The notes under the pieces were generated by a model, which saw only the letters and a program-made list of their open reading frames with translations, searched no databases and had not been told where the DNA came from. A DNA stretch of 25,153 bases from Saccoglossus kowalevskii (lineage: Eukaryota > Hemichordata > Enteropneusta > Harrimaniidae). Both the position numbers and the translations under genes were made by a program. The stretch is from contig NW_003130360.1 of assembly GCF_000003605.2 (NCBI RefSeq), positions 393,733 to 418,885 on the forward strand, written 5' to 3'. Shown one piece after another: positions 9,701 to 18,761 of this stretch (position 1 is its first letter; each line of letters opens with the position of its first letter).

Positions 9701-10639
9701 TGTAACATGAATATGTGCACCTCTTCTACTAAAAACGCATAATAGCATAATAGCAACTGATCGGACGCATTTTATTCAATTCGCAAACAGCCCGGGCGTG
9801 TATAGTTACAAGGAATTATTTGTGAGTAGATCAAGGTTGTCGCTTTCACAATTGTCGCTTTCACAAAAATGGGTTTCTAACGAGTAAATCCACTCGGAAT
9901 GTTTAGCAAAGTCGCTAAACCTAATGGCGTCTGCCGTATATATCATGTATCGAATTCAGGTGATGCAGTTCAGCTTATGCTGAGTTGATAACATGATCAC
10001 TATCTAATAGAACGCTCTCTAGTTAAACGAACGCGCTCTAATGGAATGCCTCGCGCTAAGATCCTCTCCATACACAGAGTAACTGCACACACCCTAAAAA
10101 ATGTTATCATCAAATGCGAAAACCTTCAACAGTTGATTGGAATACTATTTTAATTTAGGCGACTTATTTTAGAAACATTGAAACTTGAAATATTAATATG
10201 AAATGGATGTACAAATACACGTTTAGGTAAGGCATTTTAAAATGTTGTTTTGTTTTGACATAATAATGACTGTGATTATAGATTTTTGAACAAATGATAA
10301 CATAATTAGTCTATTTACGGTCATCTTCATTCATATTTCGCTCATCATAAAATTTATTACATTTATTTTTTATTATGCAAAACCAAGTTGAGATAATAAG
10401 TATAGCATTCATATAATGCTGGGATCGTATAATAAAACTCAATAATTCGTGTTATACAACCTGGACAAGGTACAAATTAATATAAAATTATGGTAATATT
10501 ATTCAAAATAACTAAGGAAGTCTAACATGTATCTAAATATGTCTTTGCACGAGATCACTTATTGCCAATGAGAATTCAGCTTTAAAATTAAGTCAGTAAA
10601 TGTCGTGATTCTACAGTATTATCTGTGTGCTGATAGGGC
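9701..10639. other. Intergenic, no gene seen
   Basis: AT-rich, except for a GC-richer patch at about 9780-10080 with short direct repeats, including an exact 15-bp tandem pair (TTGTCGCTTTCACAA at 9837 and 9852). No coding region is recognisable. Confidence 0.5.
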
Positions 10640-10799
10640 GACGTGGACGGCATTGCTCGAGTAGGCTAGACCCAAACCCAATTTTGGCGGTAATTAGCAT
10701 TCCAAAAAGAAGAGGCAGAAACAGACCTGGGAATGTCCAAGGAGGGCTGATGGGAGAAACTTCTCTGCACAAATCTGTAGCCGAGACTGCTCTATCACC

Positions 10800-11330
10800 T
10801 ATGCGCTGGTCATCCGGTCTGGGTCAACAATCACAGTCTGACCCACGATACTGGGACCCACCCTAAAATACCCTCCTCAATTGATTGCCTGTTTCATAGG
10901 TAATAATTGATAAAGACATTTTGCGTTCTCCAGAAGCCTGCCCTAAGCAAGTGTTTAAGGGGGCATCTGACGCAAGAGCTAATGAGTTAGTGATCATACA
11001 AACCTCATGCACTCATACTTGGTGTCTCTGTAGACCCTGTGCCGAGGACACTAGACGGTCATAAACCTCAAACACTGTCAAAGTGATCCACATAGAAATG
11101 GAAGGCTTGTCTGTCCTGCTTACATGTGTTTACTGCCTTGCCTCAACTCCCTAGTACGGTTTGTAGTAACTCAATGCTCGAACCGGGCAAAGAAGCAATT
11201 CTTCTTGATCCTCAGTGTCTACAATGTTGGCCAGACGGGGATGACAATCGACCATGGATTGTGTCCTGGGATTTGGTTCTTGGTGAGAAACACGATTTGT
11301 GTCTTTAGCACAGCTTGATTGTCCATAAAG
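10800..11330 (-). pseudogene. DIRS tyrosine recombinase C-terminal domain remnant
   Basis: Minus-strand reading in shifting frames gives FLTKNQIPGHNPWSIVIP, then EDQEELLLCPVRALSYY (family: LCPVRALxxYLxRT), then VHEVCMITNSLAL, then GQASGERKMSLSIITY and finally VGPSIVGQTVI (family: LGPIVVGQ tail). The HxxR catalytic box reads HEVC, with Cys in place of Arg at 10998-11000. There are stop codons after SYYKPY and elsewhere, so it cannot be active. Confidence 0.75.
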
Positions 11331-11455
11331 GTGGCACAGCCGTTCGAGGAGGACAAGGCCCCTAGTAGACGTCTACCAGAGGCGAGAGCTAGTAACTAGT
11401 TTTCCACGTCAAATATTTTAGTGGTGCTGATCCCAGAGGCTTAAGGGTAGTCTGC

Positions 11456-12191
11456 TCAAAGTGGACAATACAACTGACAAGTCCCAATTTGGCAGTTCCC
11501 TTGTACGTCTAATAGGTGTGCTCCCCAACATGTGAGAGAGGCATTTGTTATCAGAGTCATAGCCATGGCAAGTGGATCCAGGATAAGTGGTCCACCAGGG
11601 TAAGGCATTCTTTGCTTGGTCTGAGAAAGTTTCTCGCCTGTCCAGTTCCTGTAGGTGAGCCAGGTGCTCAAGTCTGGTGAGGCTAACCAGTTGAAACGGA
11701 GCACAGAGATTAAAATAGTGCTTGGTGTTTCCAGAGCAGCACATACTGATTTAGTCTGCTTAAGTCCAGAACTGGACGCCAGCCACCTGTAGTCTTTGGG
11801 ACCACAAACACTTATGAGTAGAAAACCTGACTTATCGCCTGGTCCTTTATCATGTATATATGTAGCGCTCTTTCTAAGCAAACTGTCTACCTCCTGATGG
11901 ATTTCTTCTGCTTTGCAGGGACCCCCTGACAGTGCCCCCAATGGGGGCTGCTGACCGGGGAGGTGGAGATTGCAGCAGAATCTTGTAACCATGTATCACC
12001 ACCTGGAGAGTCCAAGGGTCGGTTACACGCTGCCTCAAAGCCAGAATAGACTGGTGCAATCTGTGTGCAACAGAGATATGTGGCCATGGGTTCAGCGGTT
12101 TTACATCGAGGGAGATCTCTCCTCGGCCTCGGTGAGATCCTATGAGGCCTTTAGAAGTCAAACGGTTCAGACTCTGCTTCCCGCCAAACAT
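11456..12191 (-). pseudogene. DIRS reverse transcriptase remnant, catalytic core deleted
   Basis: Upstream part, frame of 12191-11874: VTDPWTLQVVIHGYKILLQ, which is the DIRS RT entry motif (usual form DPWVLxVVxxGY). Then, in another frame, AEEIHQEVDSLLRKSA and GFLLISVCGPKDYRWLASS, matching the family's VPKKDGGWRPVIDLK region. Only about ten residues after GLKQTKSV the protein jumps to the WLASPDLS and TNASLTCWGAHL segments, which in the family lie after the polymerase core (TDASLTGWGAH, start of RNase H). The YxDD catalytic segment is therefore absent, so the copy is dead. Confidence 0.8.
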
Positions 12192-12391
12192 ATGCCCATC
12201 CCCTTCACCTCAGACGGAAGCGCCAAACTTGCTTTCCCTGCAAGCTGGCCAGGCATCCACCCGAGAAGGAGGGAGACCACCACCTGGCCCCTTCTTCCTT
12301 GGGGGCGTGTTGCCACTCCCCCCCCCCCCTTGGAAGAGCTTGAACCTTGCCTCCTGGCCAGTGGGTGCTGACTTTGGTCGATACGTTTTCT

Positions 12392-12735
12392 CATGTAAGG
12401 GCTCTTTCCACTTGCCTTTGGCAGCAGCCAAATTGGCTTGCGGATTTCACCTGTAACAAATTGTCGATGGGATCCCGAAGCACCAAGACTGCTTCTTCCA
12501 TCCTCATCTCAAAGGGGATGGAGGAGGTCCAGTCTGCATAACTGAGGCGGTGGCACACCCTGCGCCGACAAAAACAGCCAAAAAAACAGCATCCAACTGC
12601 ACAGAAGCAGCCCCTGCCATGAGAGCCAGATGACACTGCAGGATATCCTGTGTAGCTGTGCTGTGTCCCAACCAATGGCTGTGTCTGCTCCTCTAGGAAA
12701 AAAAATTGTGGTACCAGGGTCGGGGAAGGAACCAA
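12392..12735 (-). pseudogene. Probable DIRS Gag C-terminal remnant
   Basis: An open stretch ahead of the RT on the same strand, with FFLEEQTQPLVGTQHSYTG and SYADWTSSIPFEMRMEEAV. Its position just before RT fits DIRS Gag. I cannot match it to a specific domain, so the call rests on position and composition. Confidence 0.4.
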
Positions 12736-12799
12736 GGGAACTGGTCTAGCATGATATTTGGCTCAGACCAAATTTGGCTAGCCTCGGTATCAGACACTA

Positions 12800-13170
12800 C
12801 ATCAATCATGTAGCAGTTAATAAATTAATAAACGCTGCTCGAACTGATAAATATGATATATAGAAGATAATATTTGGTAATCGTAGTCCTAAATAACTAT
12901 TAAAAATAGCTAGACGTTTCGAGCAATGGCTCTTCATCGATAGCATAGAAGAAAATGTTAAAACGTACAGGTAGAACATAGGAACGCAAGAACGCGCATG
13001 AACTATAAAATAGAATAACCAAAAATTCCACAATAGAACATATAATGCGCCTTAGGTAGTAAGCTCAACAAATGAGTTGAAGTGTTTGTTAACTCCATGG
13101 GGTTCTTTAGTTCCAAGGCGGAATATAGTTTCCTCCTCGACACGCCTGAGCTGATTTTCGTTGCTATTGA
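12800..13170 (-). mobile_element. Penelope-like element 3' remnant
   Basis: On the minus strand at about 13150-13072 there is an open stretch with NQLRRVEEETIFRLGTKEPH followed by GVNKHFNSF and a stop. It resembles the C-terminus of Penelope/Neptune-type polymerases, where an E..W/I..L.T..P.GLN pattern ends the GIY-YIG endonuclease. About 150 bp further on is a hammerhead-like fold (12944-12909), as known for the terminal repeats of these elements. The piece interrupts the DIRS copy B Gag region. Its 5' part is missing, and its edges are approximate. Confidence 0.5.
12909..12944 (-). ncRNA. Hammerhead-ribozyme-like fold, minimal stem III, core mutated
   Basis: The minus strand reads GCTA-TCGATGA-A-GAGC-CATT-GCTC-GAAAC-GTC-TAGC. 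Stem I (GCTA/TAGC) and stem II (GAGC/GCTC with a four-base loop) pair perfectly. The GAAA box is intact, the cleavage triplet GTC is in place, and stem III is reduced to almost nothing, as in Penelope-type hammerheads. The conserved CTGATGA reads TCGATGA (bases 3 and 4 changed), so this copy is probably inactive. Confidence 0.5.
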
Positions 13171-13199
13171 CAACACATACACCAGAAATAGACAAAACT

Positions 13200-13530
13200 T
13201 ATTTCAATCGGGTAGCGCTTGGTCCAGTGGAAAGGGTTAAGCATGAGATTGCCCCACCCTGTGGACTTAAGTCTCTATTCCACAGGGAACCAACGTCCTC
13301 CCATCAACATCCCGCTACACCCAGCAATCGCGGCCGGACCAGGGTAGCCATGCTGTCGGTGTTGTTTTGGATCCCGCCGTCTGGATCCCGGAAGCACTAC
13401 CGAGAGTAACTACTTCAGGATCAAGGGTGGGGGTACATTCATCGGGTCACTAGGATTGATGTTCCCCACATCAGCCCCTGGACGTGGCTCATGGAGTCGT
13501 TATGAAGAACAGATACTGAGGCGCCTCTTG
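13200..13530 (-). pseudogene. DIRS copy B Gag-like segment
   Basis: It aligns along its length with 16030-16330 of copy A (GGGAACCAACG, TCTGGATCCCGGAAGC, ACTACTTCAGGAT landmarks). The minus-strand reading has GRRWFPVE/GGRWFPVE-like and WGNLM ends in common with A. Stops and frameshifts are present. Confidence 0.5.
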
Positions 13531-13670
13531 CGGTTGCACCTGCCAGATCAGATACACCTCAGATGGCCGGGAGTGACCCGTGATGGAGTCAGGAATTCCT
13601 TGTCACTGGATCATCGCCAGAAATGAGTGGACAAGATGGCCGACTTCCGCTCTAGCCAGTGTTCCCCAGT

Positions 13671-14785
13671 CAAATAAACGTCACGGGATGTGCCATAGAG
13701 AATGCATTGCATAAACATATATTAAAACTAAATTTAATTTTGAGCTTGTATTTTTCATTTTTTCACTTTTGTGTGCTTTGTAATAGACAGGTGACGTTCC
13801 AAGCTTTCGATATGTTATAGATCTTTCCATTAACATTCCACCATTAAATGCCCAACTTGCCGTAAAACCTGATGATAAATTCTACACTGGCCCAGTGTAT
13901 TACCAATGGACGATATGTAATTGTGTGCCAGACTCTATTTTTAAAAATAAGAAAATGCAGTAACGCAGGTGACTGTTCAAGTTTGTTTGCTTCGTTCTGA
14001 ATTCTCTCTGGTTCAATAAACACAACGACGCAGCTGACGCAGTTGTAGACGCAGTATTCGCTGCCCAAATTAGAGTTAAAATTCATGCATTTTTTACACA
14101 GACGTACGATCCAGTTGTTAGCAAATATAACTGTTTTAATCCAATTAACAACAGGAAGTAACCTGAATCAAGATTTATTTTATGTACGTTATTCCATGTT
14201 AAAAATTATCCCACTTTTCGAACGTGAACCACTATCCCCATACTGCCTTTGATGCTAAATATCAATATATTGTATCGGCCGTTTTTTTCTTATTATAAAG
14301 AAGGGGTTTCATCATAGTGTCTGTCTGAGAGTTGTGTATTATTCCACGACAGTCTTTTGTTTTGTAATGCGTCAGACAAACGTAATTTGCATACCAATCG
14401 CCATTGACGACCACAATGATATTTACAAGATTAGTCTGTCCCCATATTTTTGTATTAAGTATATAACGGGTGGCTGTCTTCAATGCCATCTTAGGAGTGT
14501 ACCTAAGGGTATATCGTCCTCTGGTAACCACAACCATTTATTACATGGCTTCATATGATCAGCTGACACATACAAGTGGGCACAGAACAAATGAAACAAA
14601 AGATTACCTCACTTACTATTGTTTCCAACCCCAAGCTGTGAACTACTTAACATAACAACATAATCTCAATTAGGCTAAACAATAGACCTTTAAAGTCTAT
14701 GACATCATGCGTTGTCTTGAATAATTTTGCATGTAATTATAGTCACTGCAATGGGATAGACAGTAAATCTCTACTTGACCAGATT
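13671..14785. other. Unexplained 1.1 kb inside DIRS copy B
   Basis: In copy A, only about 100-170 bp separates the two flanking homologous blocks. Here they are 1.1 kb apart, by AT-rich DNA with no similarity to copy A. Minus ORFs at 13844-14086 and 14262-14537 have no recognisable family. It may be another, unidentified insertion; the palindromic ATAGACCTTTAAAGTCTAT at 14683-14701 lies near its right edge. Confidence 0.4.
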
Positions 14786-15109
14786 CTATTGTCTATTTCT
14801 GGCAATGCCAAGGGAGTGCAAGGGGGTACAAAACCAACGTCCTGCCCTGTTTGGTTCCCTCCAAAATCGGAGGTCTGGCAGGCCCTCAACCAAAGCCTGA
14901 ATCTTGGAGGCAAACCACGTCACCCTGTGAGGGGGGTCCACAGAGAGACCCGCAACAGGTCCCATAGAAGCAACAAGCTCCAGGGGCACAGCCTCGTCAT
15001 TGCCGACATGATCGGGCAAACCTGTAATAGCAGACTGCAAGGATGCCCTCCAATCAGCAGGGGGTACTGAGAAATCAGATCCACTGCTGTTGGACCTCCC
15101 ACTCGTCAA
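14786..15109 (-). pseudogene. DIRS copy B 5' ORF (Gag-like, unrecognised domain)
   Basis: A 107-codon open frame with protein-like content (VPPADWRASLQSAITGLPDH, PLELVASMGPVAGLSVDPP, WFASKIQALVEGLPDLRFW). The matching block in copy A (about 16500-16830) is decayed. It lies upstream of the Gag-like block on the element strand, so it is likely part of gag or a leader ORF; I do not recognise a domain. Confidence 0.45.
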
Positions 15110-15608
15110 CGCAATACTGAGGTACAGGTAGAAGGGGTGGTTTTGCCCATGCTAGCACTCCACTCACTTACGCCCACAGAGCAGCAGAATTGAATGCATG
15201 ATCAACATGATCCGTCTCTGCACTACGCACATTGCAGAACAAATTAAAGTTAAAAGCTGATACAAAGAGACCCATTAATGTAACCAAATGTGTTATCTGA
15301 GATTTTTTTGCACACAAAAAAGACACGGGGTCTAAAATAAGAGAAACTGGAGACTGAATTGCACTGTTTTTGCTATGATGCACACTCGGTGCAGAGAAAA
15401 ACAGAAGTGATCAAGGGGCAAGATGGCGCAGGTCTCTTTGCTTCGGCCACTTGTTGCGTGACGTGGAGGAATATCTATGAAGTCATGGCTTCTCCTGACC
15501 TAAATTTCTCTCCCCATCATTGGCTGAATCGTAGATTATTGCCTACAGTTCAAAAAGGTCATTTTGGCTGACCGGAGTCTATGGTGGGTAATTGAATGTA
15601 GTGAATTG

Positions 15609-15969
15609 GGTGATTCCCAGTCCACTCCCAGATAAACCTTCCGTCTGTGAATCTACCGAGAGCCTCCATGCACGTAGTGGTACACTGCTCATTGATAGTG
15701 TGCCATCCGGTTGGAACAGCAGATCCGGTGTCTTGATTAACATTTCAGACAGTAGAGGAAACCAGGCCTTGGTTGGCCAGTTGGGCGCCACCAGGTCAAT
15801 ACGCAGGTGTGCTCCTGTCGTAGTTTCTCCAGTACCAGGTGAATCTGTGGGAGGGAGGAAAGGCATACGTGTCCATGTTGGCCCATGCTCCTGGAGTCGG
15901 CAGGAGTGTCACATACGTTGGAAGCTTGGCATTCCGGGCTGTGGCGAATAGGTCTTTCCAGTCAGAGCG
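15609..15969 (-). pseudogene. DIRS RNase H C-terminal remnant (copy A)
   Basis: The minus strand reads DWKDLFATARNAKLPTYV, then DTYAFPPSHRF, the hallmark VDLFATxxNxxLPxFV and DAYAFPP motifs of DIRS RNase H. A frameshift near 15850 leads into LVAPNWPTKAWFPLL (15794-15750) and LRAWRLS, the family's LVAPNWPxxPWF and LTAWRLSG. The frame is then cut by the start of copy B. Confidence 0.82.
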
Positions 15970-16029
15970 TTAGCTGTGGCTCCAGACTCTGCTTGTTCTG
16001 GTACCAGACACCCCACTAATCAGATAGCG

Positions 16030-16389
16030 CTTATTCCAGCAGAAAAAGTTAGTCATAAGGTTACCCCACCATGGAATCTTAGGACTATATTCTTCCAGAG
16101 GGAACCAACGCCGGCCATCAACATTGTCTGTGCATCCTCCATCACATTTAACAATCTGCTGGACCAGGCCAGCCCCGCTGTCAGTGTTGTCTTGGATCTC
16201 TCCATCTGGGATCCCAGAAGCGACAACGCTATCGAGAGTGACTGCTTCAGGATTGCGGGTGAGGGTATGAACATTGGACCACTAGGACCGATGACTTCCC
16301 GCATCACCCCCACGCTTTGGTTCACAAATTCGTTTCCGAGGACGGACTTTGAAAGGGCTGCTCGAGGTTGTACCCAAAGAATCAGACAT
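16030..16389 (-). pseudogene. DIRS copy A Gag-like segment
   Basis: From an ATG at 16389 the frame begins MSDSLGTTSSSPFKVRPRKR and continues with acidic, protein-like content to GRRWFPLEEYSPKIPWWGNL, broken by a TAG after GSHRS. The homologous block in copy B is at 13200-13530. I assign it to Gag by position only. A longer open frame in another phase (16325-16053) is probably a shadow. Confidence 0.45.
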
Positions 16390-17346
16390 CGCTACCCCCC
16401 CCCCCCTCAGATCATATCTCTGATAGTCGAGTCGGTTCGCTCTGGGAAGGCCACAGATCTTCTTGAGGGGAGTGACCAGTAGAGAAGGCAGTGCTCTGGG
16501 AAATGTACTTGCTGGCAGGATGTAGGAGACGAAACCAATTTCCTGCCCTGCTCAGTCCCCCTCCATATTGGATGCCTGACCACCACCCCCCCCCCCCCCA
16601 ATCAACTGGCTGTGGACTAGCCCTCGCAGAGACCCTGTACCCCCGGTTTTCGCCCCATCTGCTTCCCTATCAATGGGAGGCAACCCAATATGTCTGCAGC
16701 TTGTCTACTCGACCTGCAAATGATGAAATTTGCCCTTTACAATCCCTGATTGTCAGAGGCAAACCGTCAAGGAAGGATCCACAGAGGGCCATCAGGACCC
16801 ACACTTACCGACGCAGCACCCAAGGTACTGGTTGACAAACAGGAGGACTTCCCACCCATACTAGCACTACTTTAACTCACGCCAGAGGGCTTCCCGAACC
16901 GACTGCACGACTAGTCTGTACTCGGGCAACATGTGGAACGAAATTACAGTTGAAACTGACACAATGAAGCCCTACAAAAGTAGTCATATGCGTAACCCAA
17001 GTTTTTTTGTGTTCGGTACAAAAAGGACACAGGCCCTAATAAGAAAAATTCACCTACCAGACACCACTTCCTACTGTAACGGTCACAGGAGTACTTCAGA
17101 AGACTCAGTCGAAAAAAATTCTGACTGAACCGCACTCTTTTGCTGTGATGCACACTCAGTGCGAAAAAAACAGTGAGTGAACATAAGGCAAATTGGCACT
17201 GACCTCTTGACCTTGGTCACGTGCCATGGAAGAAAATCTTGAGGTCATGGGGCTTCCCCTGACCTAGATTTCCTCTCTCCGACATTGGCTGAATAGTAAT
17301 TTTGACCGACTGGAGTCTATGGTGGCTAATTGAACGTAGTGAATTG

Positions 17347-17454
17347 ATTCTTCCTTATTTTTGAGAAGTCATTTATAGCAATGAGCAGAGATAGCATAAC
17401 CACAATGGAATGTTTCAAAGAAATTACACAAAGGTCAAATACATACTGGACACA
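17347..17454. other. Spacer between DIRS copy A and the SDR duplication block
   Basis: About 110 bp of AT-rich sequence without similarity to either neighbour. No feature seen. Confidence 0.4.
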
Positions 17455-18745
17455 TGATTAGTAGTAAAATGTATTTAATATAGATTTTGACATTACTCCA
17501 ATAAATTTTCTGTACATATATTGTTAAAGATTATTAGATTATTAAAGGCAAACAGAAATTAAATTAATAATAAAATTGTGTCTATATCAATGAGAGGAAA
17601 TGTTCTACTGTCATTAAATGAAATTATAACATCACAAATTAAGTTCACTACATGACATGACATCACATGCCATCACTACATCATAACACAATGTATGTAA
17701 TTGTTAAATGTAAATCACCAAATACATGTTTACATGAAATCGCTATGTTATATTACATGGTATTACATAAATGTAACACAACACCATCTCATTATGGTAT
17801 TACACCACTTAAAGGGTATGATATATACATTCTATGAAGTTTATAATTTCATTCATTTTAACCATAATTCTCTGAATCTCAAATAATTGTATAACATTTA
17901 ATAGTGGTAATTTCAGTATTTGAGCTTTTTATCATTGGTTCCTTTTCTACTCGGTAATAATATTTTATTCTGTGACATAGTTATCTTGACTGACAAATAA
18001 GTTGACACTGCAGATTAGGACATATGTGAAATTGTGCCAAACAATATTTTGGTTTCATGTGAGGAGGTTGGAGGTTGGAGGTCGGAGGTTGACTCAAAAT
18101 CTCAGTTCCCATTTCTTGGCAATATTTTATGAAATTTCAAACAATTTTGTGCCAACCACACTAAAAGTGGTTTATTTTTCAAAATATTTCTGTCAAGAGA
18201 CATAACACACTTCTCAGATTGATAAAATGCAATTATTTATACTAATTTTACTTATTGTTGTTATTTAAGATTAAATATGCCAGCACGAAATATTTAAAAA
18301 AAAAGTTAAAAGTAAAAATGTTTGTAATGAATAAACCAAATTGTGATTCACACTAATTTTCACAATAACTATATACACAGTAGGTTAATACTGCATATTT
18401 GAACTTGACTGTGAAACATCAGGTTTAATTTTGGCCCAGTCCGGTAAAATATGTGGTAGAAACAAATCCAACATGGCAGTCGGTAAGTGATCGGATAAAA
18501 GCATAAGAATCCGGGCTCCGGGGCCCTCTGGATACCTCGCTTGTGGCCACCGTGAGAGGAGTGCATCACGAACACAACGACAGAGAAACTGACAATCTTC
18601 CGTCAATGATTCAGAACAATGCAATGTTCTTCCTTCATGCTCAACGATCTCCTTTTTGTACGTTTCAAAATAACTTGTACCATACAACTGTAACAGCTCT
18701 GGAGTGAGGTTGTCCATCATACTATGGTACACACAATCCATTTTG
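17455..18745. repeat. Segmental duplication, right copy (SDR 3' end)
   Basis: This is the partner of 690-1697: the 3' UTR and flank of the intact SDR gene plus most of its last exon. Homology starts about 110 bp from the outer end of the DIRS remnant (17346). The two copies are about 16.8 kb apart and in the same orientation. Confidence 0.8.
18171..18176 (-). terminator. Candidate polyadenylation signal of the SDR gene
   Basis: AATAAA on the minus strand, 209 bp past the stop. The same hexamer is kept at the matching place in the duplicated copy (1159-1164), which supports but does not prove use. Confidence 0.35.
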
Positions 18746-18761
18746 TCTCTTGATATAATTG
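18385..18761 (-). CDS. SDR9C-like gene, last exon (C-terminal substrate region)
   Basis: The acceptor GATTACAG lies just above 18761. It encodes SIISRDKMDCVYHSMM through the stop at 18385 (SSSNMQY end). It contains the HSMMDNLTPELLQLYG helix and the hydrophobic ATAMLDLFLPHILPDW-like tail of the SDR9C family. It is intact here but broken in the copy at 1391-1697. Confidence 0.88.

Larger units (their letters stand above)
10640..15608 (-). mobile_element. DIRS-type (tyrosine recombinase) retrotransposon, decayed copy B
   Basis: Reading on the minus strand from 15608: a 5' end homologous to that of copy A, a 5' ORF (15109-14786), a Gag-like stretch (13530-13200), a Gag C-terminal-like stretch (12735-12392), RT (12191-11456) and tyrosine recombinase (11310-10800). 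All coding parts carry frameshifts and stops. The order matches DIRS elements (gag, RT-RNase H, recombinase). It is interrupted by a Penelope-like piece (about 12800-13170) and by about 1.1 kb of unexplained DNA (13680-14780). The 3' boundary near 10640 is approximate. The recombinase could instead belong to copy A if B is nested within A. Confidence 0.75.
15609..17346 (-). mobile_element. DIRS-type retrotransposon, decayed copy A (5' part and RNase H)
   Basis: On the minus strand, the 5' end at 17346 (CAATTCACTACGTTCAATTA) matches the 5' end of copy B at 15608 (CAATTCACTACATTCAATTA), and the next 500 bp are homologous (TGCACACTCRGTGC, GAGTCTATGGTGG landmarks). Then come a 5' ORF block (16830-16500), a Gag-like block (16389-16030) and, directly, the C-terminal RNase H (15965-15609). 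The whole RT is missing. The element is cut off at 15609 where copy B starts. Confidence 0.75.

Noticed and set aside
12142-12456. Plus-strand ORFs with proline-rich stretches (PLPPPPW)
   Set aside because: They come from reading a C run and the antisense of the DIRS Gag/RT region; the minus strand carries the recognisable motifs.
13844-14537. Two minus ORFs as host exons within the DIRS pile
   Set aside because: No family match and no consistent splice sites linking them; kept only as unexplained sequence.
15976-16482. 168-codon plus-strand ORF
   Set aside because: It is antisense to the DIRS copy A Gag-like block and has no family character; the homologous block in copy B is not open on this strand.
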